From positions 1 through 64,000 of the forward strand of contig DYIL01000016.1 of assembly GCA_020723665.1 (NCBI GenBank): a DNA stretch of 64,000 bases. Direction: 5' to 3'. Below the pieces are notes generated by a model. It was not told the origin of the DNA. It searched no databases and saw only the letters and a program-made list of their open reading frames with translations. This stretch comes from Methyloversatilis universalis (lineage in GTDB: Bacteria > Pseudomonadota > Gammaproteobacteria > Methylococcales > Methylococcaceae). Of the stretch, positions 9,267 through 17,818 are shown in pieces. The first letter of the stretch is position 1, and each line of letters starts with the position of its first letter. Both the position numbers and the translations under genes were made by a program.

Positions 9267-11530
9267 GACGCGGGTGGATGGTCGGCATCTGGCTGCTGAG
9301 CGCCGTCGGGGTCCAAGCCGAGGACGTGCAGATTCGGCGTACAACGGAGGAACCGGTGCACCGACAGGAAGAAACCCAAGCGGTGCAGCGGCGCAGGGAT
9401 CCCGCAGTGGACAGACCGGTTCAAGTGCCAGAAACGCCGGCCGAGCGTCGACAATCCGCACTCGCGGCCGAATCCGCCACGCCGCGCCCACGCCGGACGA
9501 TCCCGCCCCAGTGCCGGGAACCCCGTCCAGGAGTGGACCAGTTACCCAGACTGGCGCGCATCTGTCCGGTTAGCCAGTTCGATGCGGCTCTCACCCGCAT
9601 GATCGACCAAACCCCGCCCGCGACCCTCGGCTCTCTGCTGGCGTCGTTACAGGGGCGAGAAGAGGCATGGGCCGAGCGGGCGAAGGTTCGGGTGATCGCC
9701 CGTATAGAACGCGACTTCTGGCGGGCGCGCGAACGCGGCGACTCGACCACCGCCGCGCGCCGCCGCGCCGGGCTCGAGGCGTATGTGCAGCGCGAGCGGC
9801 GCTATGACCTGGCCCTGGCCTTCGCCTGGGACGATCATCGGGATGGAAGGCTCGCGGAAGCGGAGGCGTGGTTTCGCTGGATCCAGGGGGGGCAGTCGCA
9901 GGAGGACCAACGCGAGTCTGCGCGCCTGGGGCTGGCCTTGATCCGCAAGCGTCTTGCCGGGGTCGATGCCGGGCTTGCGGAGTTACGCGAGGTCTCTTCC
10001 CCGGCGCTACGCCGGCTGCGCGGCGAATGGCAGCTCGAACGGGGATGGCTGGCCCTGGAGCGAGGCGACGATGCTGCCGTCGCCGCCACACTGGACCGGG
10101 CCCGGACCGATTTGGGGTACTCCGAGGAGGCCGAGCGGCTCGAAGCCTGGTTGGATCATCGGCAAGGGCGCCATGCAAGGGCATTGGAACGTTTCCTACG
10201 TGACTATCGTCGTGCGCCGAGCATCGGGGCAGCCGAAGGGATCGTCGCCAGTCAGAGCCGAATCGATCCTTTAGCCCTGGACGACCTGCCCCATGGCGAC
10301 ACCGAACCGCTCAAGAGCGCGATTGCCCGCGCCACGGCCGAAGACTTGTTTGGGCGCAAGCGTTTCCTCGCCGCCAGGTACCGGGATCCAGAGCGTCATC
10401 CGGAGCTTTCGGGATTGGACGCGTCGACGCTCGAGGGCGGCAGCCTGCTGCGTCATCGTTCCGGTGCTGCCGGGCAGGGGCGCATGACTCTATGGCAACG
10501 TCCGGTCGTGGAATTCGCAACTGTCATTGGTGGCATGGACCGGGTGAGTCTTCGCGCCGCGGGACTGTCCCTCGACTCGGGTTCCTTGTCGCCGTGCGTG
10601 GCCTTCGGCACCAAGTTCGGCGACGGCGACTGTACGCCGTTTCTCAGATCGTCCGAAACGCGTTACGCCGATCTCGCCCTGGTGGAATTCGCCTGGTCGC
10701 GCGACGGTTGGACTCAGCCTTATTTCACCCTGGGCTCGACGCCGCTCAACGGCCCGATAACGCCGGTGCCGACGTTCCGCTTGGGGGTGCGCCAGCACCT
10801 CGCGCACGGCGTGTGGCAGGTCGAGACGTTCAGTCAGTCGGTACGGGAGTCGCTGTTGTCCTACATCGGTCAGCGCGATCCGTACAGCTTCCGGGATTTC
10901 GGCCGGGTGGTGAAGACCGGCGTGCAGATACAGCGCCGTTGGGAATTGGCCCATCGTTTCGGATTGCACGCGCAGGGGGACGCGGCGTTTCTGAGCGGGC
11001 AGAGAGTGGCGGACAATCACATGTTGGGCGCGTCCTTGAGTCTGGGCTACGACCTCGGACTCCCGGAGTTCGACTATTTCACCCTGGGTCCCGGCGTCCT
11101 CTACCAACACTACGGCAAGAATCTCAACCATTACACCTTGGGTCACGGGGGCTATTTCAGTCCCGGACACTACCTTCAGGCCGGTCTCGGACTGCAGTTT
11201 CTCACCGCGGAAAGCCGTACCGCCGTAGCCTCGGGCCGACTCACGCTGGGCTTTCAGCATGTCGACGCGAGTCCCTCGCCGCGCTGGCCCGGGCACGAAT
11301 CCGCACAACGTTATGCCGACCAAAGGGCGGACGACATCGTCTTCGATTTCGAACTCAGAGGCGCCTGGCGCATCGCTCCGCAGTGGCTGTTGGGCGCTGG
11401 CCTGGCCGCGCGCCAGGCGCGCGGTTATGAGGATTACAGCTTGGGTCTGAGCCTGCGCTTCTCCTTGGCTGGGCGCCAAGGCGTGCTCAGCAGCGAGTTG
11501 CCGGACAGTTTCATTAATAGCGTCTATTGA
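9263..11530 (+). CDS. bcsC: Cellulose export outer-membrane protein BcsC (short form)
   Basis: Outer-membrane export channel with periplasmic TPR scaffold. 755 aa from a GTG overlapping the bcsZ stop. A signal peptide (WMVGIWLLSAVGVQA) is followed by an unusually charged, low-complexity region rich in Arg, Glu, Gln and Pro up to about residue 100, then a helical TPR-like part (about 110-370). The C-terminal BcsC barrel domain starts near PVVEFATVIGGMDRVSLRAAG, includes FGDGDCTPFLRS and repeated NxxLGASLSLGYDLG-type strands, and ends in an aromatic residue. Enterobacterial BcsC is about 1150 aa, so the TPR scaffold is much reduced. It closes the operon; an inverted repeat follows. Confidence 0.9.
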   Translation: MRRGWMVGIWLLSAVGVQAEDVQIRRTTEEPVHRQEETQAVQRRRDPAVDRPVQVPETPAERRQSALAAESATPRPRRTIPPQCREPRPGVDQLPRLARICPVSQFDAALTRMIDQTPPATLGSLLASLQGREEAWAERAKVRVIARIERDFWRARERGDSTTAARRRAGLEAYVQRERRYDLALAFAWDDHRDGRLAEAEAWFRWIQGGQSQEDQRESARLGLALIRKRLAGVDAGLAELREVSSPALRRLRGEWQLERGWLALERGDDAAVAATLDRARTDLGYSEEAERLEAWLDHRQGRHARALERFLRDYRRAPSIGAAEGIVASQSRIDPLALDDLPHGDTEPLKSAIARATAEDLFGRKRFLAARYRDPERHPELSGLDASTLEGGSLLRHRSGAAGQGRMTLWQRPVVEFATVIGGMDRVSLRAAGLSLDSGSLSPCVAFGTKFGDGDCTPFLRSSETRYADLALVEFAWSRDGWTQPYFTLGSTPLNGPITPVPTFRLGVRQHLAHGVWQVETFSQSVRESLLSYIGQRDPYSFRDFGRVVKTGVQIQRRWELAHRFGLHAQGDAAFLSGQRVADNHMLGASLSLGYDLGLPEFDYFTLGPGVLYQHYGKNLNHYTLGHGGYFSPGHYLQAGLGLQFLTAESRTAVASGRLTLGFQHVDASPSPRWPGHESAQRYADQRADDIVFDFELRGAWRIAPQWLLGAGLAARQARGYEDYSLGLSLRFSLAGRQGVLSSELPDSFINSVY

Positions 11531-11532
11531 GC

Positions 11533-11567
11533 CCGGCTGTCTCTGTGCCTCGTTCCCTGACAGCCGG
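11533..11567 (+). terminator. Possible stem-loop terminator after the bcs operon
   Basis: CCGGCTGTC (11533-11541) pairs with GACAGCCGG (11559-11567) across a 17-base loop, three bases after the bcsC stop. There is no T-run after the stem, so intrinsic termination is only plausible; it may instead protect the mRNA 3' end. Confidence 0.4.
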
Positions 11568-11680
11568 AGCTTGGAACCCAGCGCAAGGCGGCTGGGAAAT
11601 CGCAGAGTTGCGTCGACCGTCAAACCGCGGCGGCGCTGAATCTTGTAAGATGGCGTCTTTCGAAAGCTACCGCCCGCCCG

Positions 11681-12727
11681 ATGCAAAGACTGACCATCAC
11701 CTGCCCCGACGACTGGCATTTACACCTCCGGGACGGCGCCGCCATGCGCGACGTGCTTCCGGACAGCGCACGGCAATTCGTTCGGGCTCTCATCATGCCC
11801 AATCTCAAGCCGCCGGTGACGACCGTGGCGGACGCCCTCGCCTACCGCCGCCGCATCCTGGACGCCTTGCCCGCCGGACTGGAATTCCAACCCTTGATGA
11901 CGCTCTATCTCACCGAGGGAACCTCGCCCGAAGAGATTCGCCGGGTTGCCGAAAACCCCGAGGTCGTGGCGCTGAAGCTTTACCCTGCCGGCGCGACGAC
12001 GCATTCTGAAGCCGGAGTCACCTCCCTCGAAAAGATCTATCCGGTGTTCGAAGCGATGGAACGGCACGACGTGCCCTTGCTGCTTCATGGCGAAGCGACG
12101 GATCCAGAGGTCGATATCTTCGACCGGGAAAAAGTTTTCATCGACAGACACTTGACCGCTATCGCGGCCCGATTCCCGGCGCTCCGCATCGTTCTGGAGC
12201 ACGTCACCACACGGGACGGCGTCCAATTCGTGCGGGACAGCGGGCCGAACATCGCGGCTACCCTAACCGCCCATCATCTGCTTTATAATCGCAACGCCCT
12301 GCTGGCCGGAGGCGTACGCCCCCATTTTTACTGCCTGCCGGTATTGAAACGCGAAACCCATCGCCTGGCCCTGGTCGAGGCGGCAACCAGCGGCAACCCC
12401 AAGTTTTTTTTGGGAACCGACAGCGCACCTCACCCGCGAAGCCAAAAAGAATCGGCCTGCGGCTGTGCCGGCTGTTATACCGCCAGAACGGCGCTCGAAC
12501 TCTACGCAACCGTTTTCGAATCGGCCGGGGCTTTGGACAGGTTCGAAGCTTTCGCGAGTTTCAACGGTCCGGACTTCTACCGTTTGCCGCGGAATCGGTC
12601 GAACATCGTTCTCGAGAAAACCGAGTGGACCGTTCCGGAGACCGTTCCCTTCGGCGACGATAGTCTAGTGCCGCTGAAGGCGGGCGAGACGATCGGCTGG
12701 CGAGTCGCCGAGCGGCGGCATTTATAA
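11681..12727 (+). CDS. pyrC: Dihydroorotase (class II)
   Basis: Zinc amidohydrolase that cyclises carbamoyl aspartate to dihydroorotate in pyrimidine synthesis. 348 aa, the normal length for the class. The first metal ligands are in [10 protein letters not shown] near residue 12. The carbamylated lysine is in [18 protein letters not shown] near residue 100. Later ligands are in LLLHGEAT and [12 protein letters not shown], and the aspartate is in [16 protein letters not shown] near residue 250. It stands alone between the cellulose operon and the transglycosylase gene. No strong ribosome site is visible ahead of ATG 11681. Confidence 0.96.
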   Translation: MQRLTITCPDDWHLHLRDGAAMRDVLPDSARQFVRALIMPNLKPPVTTVADALAYRRRILDALPAGLEFQPLMTLYLTEGTSPEEIRRVAENPEVVALKLYPAGATTHSEAGVTSLEKIYPVFEAMERHDVPLLLHGEATDPEVDIFDREKVFIDRHLTAIAARFPALRIVLEHVTTRDGVQFVRDSGPNIAATLTAHHLLYNRNALLAGGVRPHFYCLPVLKRETHRLALVEAATSGNPKFFLGTDSAPHPRSQKESACGCAGCYTARTALELYATVFESAGALDRFEAFASFNGPDFYRLPRNRSNIVLEKTEWTVPETVPFGDDSLVPLKAGETIGWRVAERRHL

Positions 12728-12814
12728 CAGTAAAAGCGACGCTGGCAGACGTCTCATGGTTGGAATCGAGGCTGCCCAAGGTCCGAATTCGGAACTTCCA
12801 TCAACAGGTGATTC

Positions 12815-14047
12815 GTGCCGGATCGCAAGTTGAGCTCCAAAGAGAATTCTTCGACGGCACCCGCTCTGATCGGGACGACGCCGACCAAACCGCTCAAGCC
12901 CGTTCAAGAAGAACTGGACTTAAGCCAGCCTGCCTCTCCGCCGCCCAAGAAGCGACGAACCCATAACGCGGCCAAACCGAAAAAGAAGCGAACGCAAGCT
13001 AAGAAAGGCGGCCGACTGGCGGCGAAGCCGAGCCCGTTGCGATGGACCGCGATTATCGGGACCGAAACGCTCGCCCTGGCCGTGTCCACTCTCATCGGAA
13101 TCATCGCCGTGTTCGGGCGCTCGGTGGATTGGTTCGCTGGAACCGACCTATGGTCGAATCTTCTTCCTTTCGCCGGCATGGTTCTCGCCGTCGGCATCGC
13201 GAACGCGGTGTTGCTGCGCCTCTGGCTCGGTGTGCGCACCAAGCTGGCGCTCATAAGCATGGCTCTTCCCGCGATCCTGGCGGTTTTTGTCGCCGTGGGA
13301 GCCGGCTGGTTCGCAGCTCAAGACGAATTCGGTCGCGATCTCGGCAAGCTTCGCACCCTGGTCGGCGGCATGCAGGAGGCGGAGCGAAACACGATCGCAC
13401 ACCAGGTGTTCGCGGCCTATCGGCGTTCCGATTTGACCCAGATGCAGCGTATCATCGAGCGCGCCCAAATCTACCTGCCGACGATCCACGAGGCTGCCAA
13501 GGTCTTCGATGTCGATCCCGAAGTCATGGTCGGAATCGGGGCAACGGAATCGTCATTCTATCCGCGCGACAGCAAGGACGGCGGCCATGGGCTTTTCCAG
13601 ATCACCGCGGCCCCGAAATCGGCGATCGGTGCGGTCAAGAAGCACTTGGACGTCGAGAATCTGGACATGCTCAACCAGCGCCATAACACGTTCGTAGCGG
13701 CGGCGACCCTGCAGAATTATCTGGCGGAGATGCGCGGCGACCTGTTCTTAGGTCTTCTCGCCTACAACCTCGGGCCTGCCAACGGCGGTCTCCGCTCGAT
13801 CATGAACCAGTACGGCGCCCGCGACTTCGTGACGATCCAACCCTATCTGCAAAACCTTCCACGCGACTACCCGATCCGGGTATTGACGGCGGCCCTGGCT
13901 TATCGCTTGTGGCACAGAGAGGGTCGGCTTCCGCGCTATGAGGAGGGCAGCAACGCCATACACATCCAAAGCGTCGGCATACCCGGCCTGCATCCGGGGT
14001 TTTCGACGGAAAAAAGCGTAGGCGCCCGCAAGGATAAAGCGGCCTAA
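12815..14047 (+). CDS. Membrane-anchored lytic transglycosylase (SLT domain)
   Basis: 410-residue protein with a peculiar layout. A basic, Lys/Pro/Ser-rich cytoplasmic N-terminus (1-75) is followed by three predicted membrane helices (about 78-100, 113-137, 143-167), then a periplasmic SLT/goose-type lysozyme fold. The catalytic glutamate is in IGATESSFYPRDS near residue 246, with GLFQITAAPKSAIGA and LGLLAYNLGP as the second and third family motifs. It should cleave peptidoglycan glycan strands non-hydrolytically while tethered to the inner membrane. The GTG start at 12815 lies after an ACAGGTG stretch; no upstream ATG is in frame. The three-helix anchor is not the usual lipoprotein arrangement of Mlt enzymes. 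Confidence 0.85.
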   Translation: MPDRKLSSKENSSTAPALIGTTPTKPLKPVQEELDLSQPASPPPKKRRTHNAAKPKKKRTQAKKGGRLAAKPSPLRWTAIIGTETLALAVSTLIGIIAVFGRSVDWFAGTDLWSNLLPFAGMVLAVGIANAVLLRLWLGVRTKLALISMALPAILAVFVAVGAGWFAAQDEFGRDLGKLRTLVGGMQEAERNTIAHQVFAAYRRSDLTQMQRIIERAQIYLPTIHEAAKVFDVDPEVMVGIGATESSFYPRDSKDGGHGLFQITAAPKSAIGAVKKHLDVENLDMLNQRHNTFVAAATLQNYLAEMRGDLFLGLLAYNLGPANGGLRSIMNQYGARDFVTIQPYLQNLPRDYPIRVLTAALAYRLWHREGRLPRYEEGSNAIHIQSVGIPGLHPGFSTEKSVGARKDKAA

Positions 14048-14894
14048 TGAAGGACGCAGCGACCTCTTTTTCATTTCTCAATCAAAAGGAAAACGTCGTA
14101 GGCCGGAATAAGCCCTTCGACTTCGCTCAGGACAGGTTTGTCCCGGCGGGAGAGGGCTTGTTCAGAGCCTCCTTAGACAGTCCTGTCGAGGGGCTCAGGG
14201 CGACCGGCCTATTGAGACAGGCTCTTAGTCGAGCTCCTTCCGACACTTTCCGTCGCACGAGACCCGACCGTTTGACCGTAGATCGTTCGGAATGCGGCCG
14301 CCTCGTTTCCGTGATCCCAAATTCGTGCTTCGTATACCATTTCCCTCAGCACGGGGCGAACGGCGCCAATACCGACGCCACGCCCTTCGTACGGAAGGTA
14401 CGGAAATTTACGTATGTTTAACTCGGAGGCGGTGAGCTTAAATAGCACCACCCGAGATGATCTCGGGAGCGGAACAGGGAGGCTCCCACAGGACGAATCG
14501 TGGCGAACGGACTTAGGGATGTCGCCAGGGACAGGATGTTCCAAAACGCAACTGGGATGTTGCGAAAGGACTTGGAGCGCTCCAATGGATGCTGGACGCT
14601 CCTCATTCTCGGGCAGGATGCTCGACACGGAAATGGAATGCTCCGCATGTAACTGGACTGATCCGAATTTGGCTGGGATGTATTTTGGGAACACGGAAGT
14701 TCCGTTTTTCTTCCTCGTTCCTTTATTAGCTATTAGCGCTTTTGCCTCCCGCGGCGCCTCCAAAGAAGCCGGATGCCGTTTCGATCTGCGTTCCTTTCAG
14801 ACATAACGTAGCCCGTTTCATTTGTACCGCCCGATCGCTGCTTCGAACACCGGTTCCGGCGCATCGATCCCGTTATCAGCCTAAGGAGAAATCG
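14048..14894. other. Long non-coding interval with REP-like sequence and a hairpin array
   Basis: No supportable gene in 847 bases. 14069-14136 is a 68-bp block repeated in inverted orientation at 54500-54567. 14113-14150 carries the REP core. 14451-14467 is a perfect hairpin (CCCGAGA, loop TGA, TCTCGGG). 14516-14703 is a degenerate 20-bp hairpin array. Open frames crossing the array on both strands look non-protein-like, and the 20-bp period is not a multiple of three. Confidence 0.75.
14516..14703. repeat. Array of short hairpins with ~20-bp period (GGA-N3/4-TCC)
   Basis: About ten degenerate units start at 14516, 14533, 14554, 14574, 14594, 14615, 14635, 14655, 14675 and 14695. Each is near GGRATGYTCC, for example GGATGTTCC, GGAGCGCTCC, GGACGCTCC, GGAATGCTCC, GGACTGATCC and GGAAGTTCC. 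Several extend into 5-bp stems around a TGGGAT-like loop, and the stems differ between units but still pair: GGGAC/GTTCC, GCAAC/GTTGC, CGGGC/GCTCG, GGAAC/GTTCC. The units sit two DNA helical turns apart. It precedes the BON lipoprotein gene by about 190 bases. Confidence 0.8.
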
Positions 14895-15197
14895 ATGAAA
14901 CGAAGACAGTTTCTCGTGCTGGCCGCGGCCGTCGCAGCAGCCGGGTGCGCCGGATCGAGAACCCGGGAGAGCACCGGCGAATACCTGGACGACGCGTCCA
15001 TTACGGCAAAGGTAAAAACCGCTCTCCTGCAAGATGAAGTCGTCAAAGGTCTGGACATCCAGGTCGAGACCTTTAAACGTACGGTGCAGCTCAGCGGTTT
15101 CGTCAATACCGCTTCCGAAAAACAGCGCGCCGAAGCGATCGCCCGAGACATCGCCGGCGTCCGATTCGTCAAGAACGATATCCGCGTAAAGCAATAG
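14895..15197 (+). CDS. BON-domain lipoprotein
   Basis: 100-residue envelope protein. ATG 14895 is preceded by a good AAGGAGA site. The N-terminus MKRRQFLVLAA followed by AAAGCAG is a lipoprotein signal with Cys18 as the lipidated residue. The KRRQF pattern resembles a twin-arginine motif, so Tat export is possible. The remainder is one BON domain (ITAKVKTALLQDEVVKGLDI ... VQLSGFVNTASEKQRAEAIA ... VKNDIRVKQ), a phospholipid/membrane-associated fold found in OsmY and DolP. Stress-related envelope maintenance is inferred. The neighbour downstream is a convergent pseudogene. Confidence 0.9.
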   Translation: MKRRQFLVLAAAVAAAGCAGSRTRESTGEYLDDASITAKVKTALLQDEVVKGLDIQVETFKRTVQLSGFVNTASEKQRAEAIARDIAGVRFVKNDIRVKQ

Positions 15198-15259
15198 GCA
15201 TTGGCAAAATCTTGGCCGTTCAAACGGCCGCCGCTCGTCCCGAAAAGCGCCTCCCGCCA

Positions 15260-16103
15260 TCAGTCGCTCCGGAAGAGCTCTTCATCGACGATTCGCATCC
15301 AGCCGTCCGCTCGACGTTCGAACGATTCCGTGGCAGACGGGACGAACCGCCCGTTTTCGGGCTGCCAGACGTAGCGTTCCAAACCGCCTTTCGGATGCTC
15401 GATGCGAGGCACGTTGAACGCGTTGTTTTCCCCGTGTGCGCGTAGGGAAAGCGTAGTTTCGGCGCTGACCACAAGCGCCTTGTATCCCGCGATCCGATAG
15501 CGCTTTCCGGTATGCGCCGCATGACTCACATGCAGATGCCCCGCCAAGAAGACGTCCACGCCGCCGCTCGCGAGCGCTTCCATGGCGATGCGAGCCCGGC
15601 CTGCGACCAAATCACCCTCGCGATGGTCCTTGGGTAGGTCGAACGGATGGTGGGTTACCACGATCTTGACCACCGCGTCGGGGTAATCCCACAGGCGCTC
15701 TCACTCTCATATGCGGTCCAACTGTCTTCGATTGATCCGCCCGTTCTTGATGGTCAGCGAACGCGCCGTGTTGACGCCGACCACGGCCATCTGCTCGTCG
15801 CCGTAGAAAGGTTCGACAGTATTGCCGATATAGCGGCGATATTTCACGAGTGGGCACAAGAAACGGGCTAGCGGATTATAAAGCGGTACGTCGTGGTTGC
15901 CGGGCGCCGCGATCCGCGGCTTGGGCAATGCGTCGAGAAAGCACCGGGCTTCGATGAACTGAGCGGTTCGCGCGCTTCGTGAGGTCACCCGAAAGCGCGA
16001 CCAAGTCGGGCCTCGTTTCCCGAACAGCCTCGATCAGCGGATCGACGAGATCATGATCGACACGACCGAAATGCAGGTCCGAAAGATGAACGATGGTTCG
16101 CAT
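15260..16103 (-). pseudogene. Degraded calcineurin-like metallophosphoesterase
   Basis: Reading from 16103, the protein begins MRTIVHLSDLHFGRVDHD with the metal-binding DLHFG and LVALSGDLT motifs. A 2-base loss in a CG run near 15977-15983 then shifts the frame. The second frame continues FLDALPKPRIAAPGNHDVPL to QLDRI, where two in-frame TGA codons (TGA GAG TGA, near 15701-15709) interrupt it. The same frame resumes VVKIVVTHHPFDLP and VDVFLAGHLHVSH and ends at 15260. All active-site motifs survive in pieces. A 6-bp tandem TGAGAG plus a CGA-to-TGA change would explain the stops. Frameshift and nonsense lesions together argue for a real pseudogene rather than a single read error. Confidence 0.85.
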
Positions 16104-16151
16104 ACGTGCCGCGTTACGCCTCGACGACCGGCTTGCGCTAGAGAAGAGGTG

Positions 16152-17669
16152 TTACATGGAGTAGATCACCAAATGACGGTTCGGTTCACTCCCTATGCTT
16201 TCGGCGACCAAGCCATGGCGGGTGACAATACGGTGTTGCATCTGACGCAAGGCCGCAGGCCGGGGCGCGAGTTCCGCCACGACGCCTTCGGCCTTGACCT
16301 GCTGCACGGCACGCTCGGTCTCGCGCACCATTTCCCCGACCTCGTCCTGCTTGTCAGCGCGCACGACATGGAACAGATTGCGTAAAAGTTGCCGGATCTG
16401 AGCCGTCGTGTTCTTCTTGACCGAATGGACGGGAACATGGGTGGCCTGAACGATGCGTTGCAAGCTGGCGTCGTCTTCCCGCGCCCTGAGCGTCACGACG
16501 AGATCGGCCTGGTCCGGATATCGCACGGTGCGCGCCTCCAGGCGGAGGTCCCGGATCACGCGTTCTACCGAGTCGCGACTGAGGGCATACGCGTAGATGC
16601 GAACCGGGCGTTGCTGCTCCGAACGGATGGATAAAACGTCCTTCGCCATTCCAACGGCCACCTCGGGTTCGATCGGCGGCACCGGCGCCTGGACGGCGCC
16701 CGCTGCGCGGCGGTGAACGCCCTTGGGCTGTATGCCGCTCAGAATGGCATCGACCGCCTGAGCCGTGTCCGGGTGCACGACCACTTCGTCCCTGCCAGTG
16801 ATTTCCACGACGATATCGAACGTAGGCGGGGCTTTCCGTTCGCTGACGGTTTTTTGCGTGCCCCGGAGGCGGGCCTCTTCATCGCTCAGAGTGACCGTTT
16901 GCACGCCGCCGACCAAATCGGACAACGTGGGATTCAAAACTAAGTTTTCCAGGACATTGCCGTGAGCCGTGCCGATCAGCTGAACGCCCCGTTCGGCTAT
17001 GGTGCGTGCGGCCATCGCCTCGGTAGCCGTGCCGATTTCGTCGACGATGATGACTTCCGGCATATGGTTTTCCACCGCCTCGATCATCACCGCATGCTGT
17101 CGATCCGGGTGCGCCACCATCATCCGGCGAGCGCTGCCGATGGCCGGGTGCGGGACATCGCCGTCGCCGGCGATCTCGTTGGACGTGTCGATCACGATCA
17201 CGCGCTTACCAAAATCGTCGGCCAGCACCCGCGCGACCTCTCGGAGTTTCGTCGTCTTCCCGACACCCGGCCGGCCGAGCAGCAAGAGGCTTTTGCCGCT
17301 CTCCACGAGGTCCCGAATCAGGTCTATGGTTCCGAATACCGCGCGTCCCACGCGCAAGGTCAAACCGACGATCTCGCCGCGCCGGTTGCGAATGGCCGAG
17401 ATGCGGTGCAAAGTCCCCTCGATGCCGGCGCGGTTGTCCGCGCCGAATTCGCCCACCGCGCCGATGACGGTGTCGAGGTCTTTCCGGGTTACCGGCCGAT
17501 TCGATAAATTCAACGCAGCGTCGGGATAGCGGGCCTGGGGCACGCGCCCCAAATCCAGGACGATTTCGAGCAACTCACCTTGCGCCTCTAGCGCCAGGGA
17601 TGTCTGAAGCTCGGGGGGCAAGAGCTTTATCAGCAGGTGGAGATCATCGAGCTGGGTCTTGGGAGTCAC
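16152..17669 (-). CDS. AAA ATPase with R3H domain, Ycf45 family
   Basis: 505 aa. Walker A is LLLLGRPGVGKTTKLRE near residue 130, with the Walker B region EVIIVDEIGTATEAMAA near 205. The architecture matches the Ycf45 / single-stranded nucleic acid-binding R3H family, related to the stage III sporulation ATPase SpoIIIAA. The C-terminal segment (about 475-500) with QMQHRIVTRHGLVAESIG is consistent with an R3H nucleic-acid-binding motif. The substrate is unknown. It lies 149 bases downstream of ycgB on the same strand and 48 bases upstream of the broken phosphoesterase gene, so it may be transcribed with the yeaG-yeaH-ycgB operon. Confidence 0.88.
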   Translation of the reverse strand: MTPKTQLDDLHLLIKLLPPELQTSLALEAQGELLEIVLDLGRVPQARYPDAALNLSNRPVTRKDLDTVIGAVGEFGADNRAGIEGTLHRISAIRNRRGEIVGLTLRVGRAVFGTIDLIRDLVESGKSLLLLGRPGVGKTTKLREVARVLADDFGKRVIVIDTSNEIAGDGDVPHPAIGSARRMMVAHPDRQHAVMIEAVENHMPEVIIVDEIGTATEAMAARTIAERGVQLIGTAHGNVLENLVLNPTLSDLVGGVQTVTLSDEEARLRGTQKTVSERKAPPTFDIVVEITGRDEVVVHPDTAQAVDAILSGIQPKGVHRRAAGAVQAPVPPIEPEVAVGMAKDVLSIRSEQQRPVRIYAYALSRDSVERVIRDLRLEARTVRYPDQADLVVTLRAREDDASLQRIVQATHVPVHSVKKNTTAQIRQLLRNLFHVVRADKQDEVGEMVRETERAVQQVKAEGVVAELAPRPAALRQMQHRIVTRHGLVAESIGSEPNRHLVIYSM

Positions 17670-17818
17670 GTCTCTATCCCCGGCATGGTCTCGGGAACCG
17701 TCCGACGCTATGGTCCCGTCCGCAAGCGAATCGGCGGTTCGGCAGATCCTTCGGATCGCTCAATCTGGGACATCCTCGGCAACCCATGACTTGCCCGGCC
17801 GTTCGAGCGCGGCTCGGA

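Noticed and set aside
14516-14703. Possible CRISPR array
   Set aside because: Units are degenerate and only ~10 bp conserved with ~10-bp intervals; there is no constant repeat, no 28-40 bp spacers and no cas genes.
14209-14763. Open frames of 120-184 residues across the hairpin array on both strands
   Set aside because: Product has no domain-like pattern, the repeat period (20) does not preserve a frame, and no ribosome site is convincing.
15700-15712. TGA recoding as selenocysteine in the phosphoesterase
   Set aside because: Two TGAs lie two codons apart with a tandem duplication, and a separate frameshift is present upstream; family position expects Arg.
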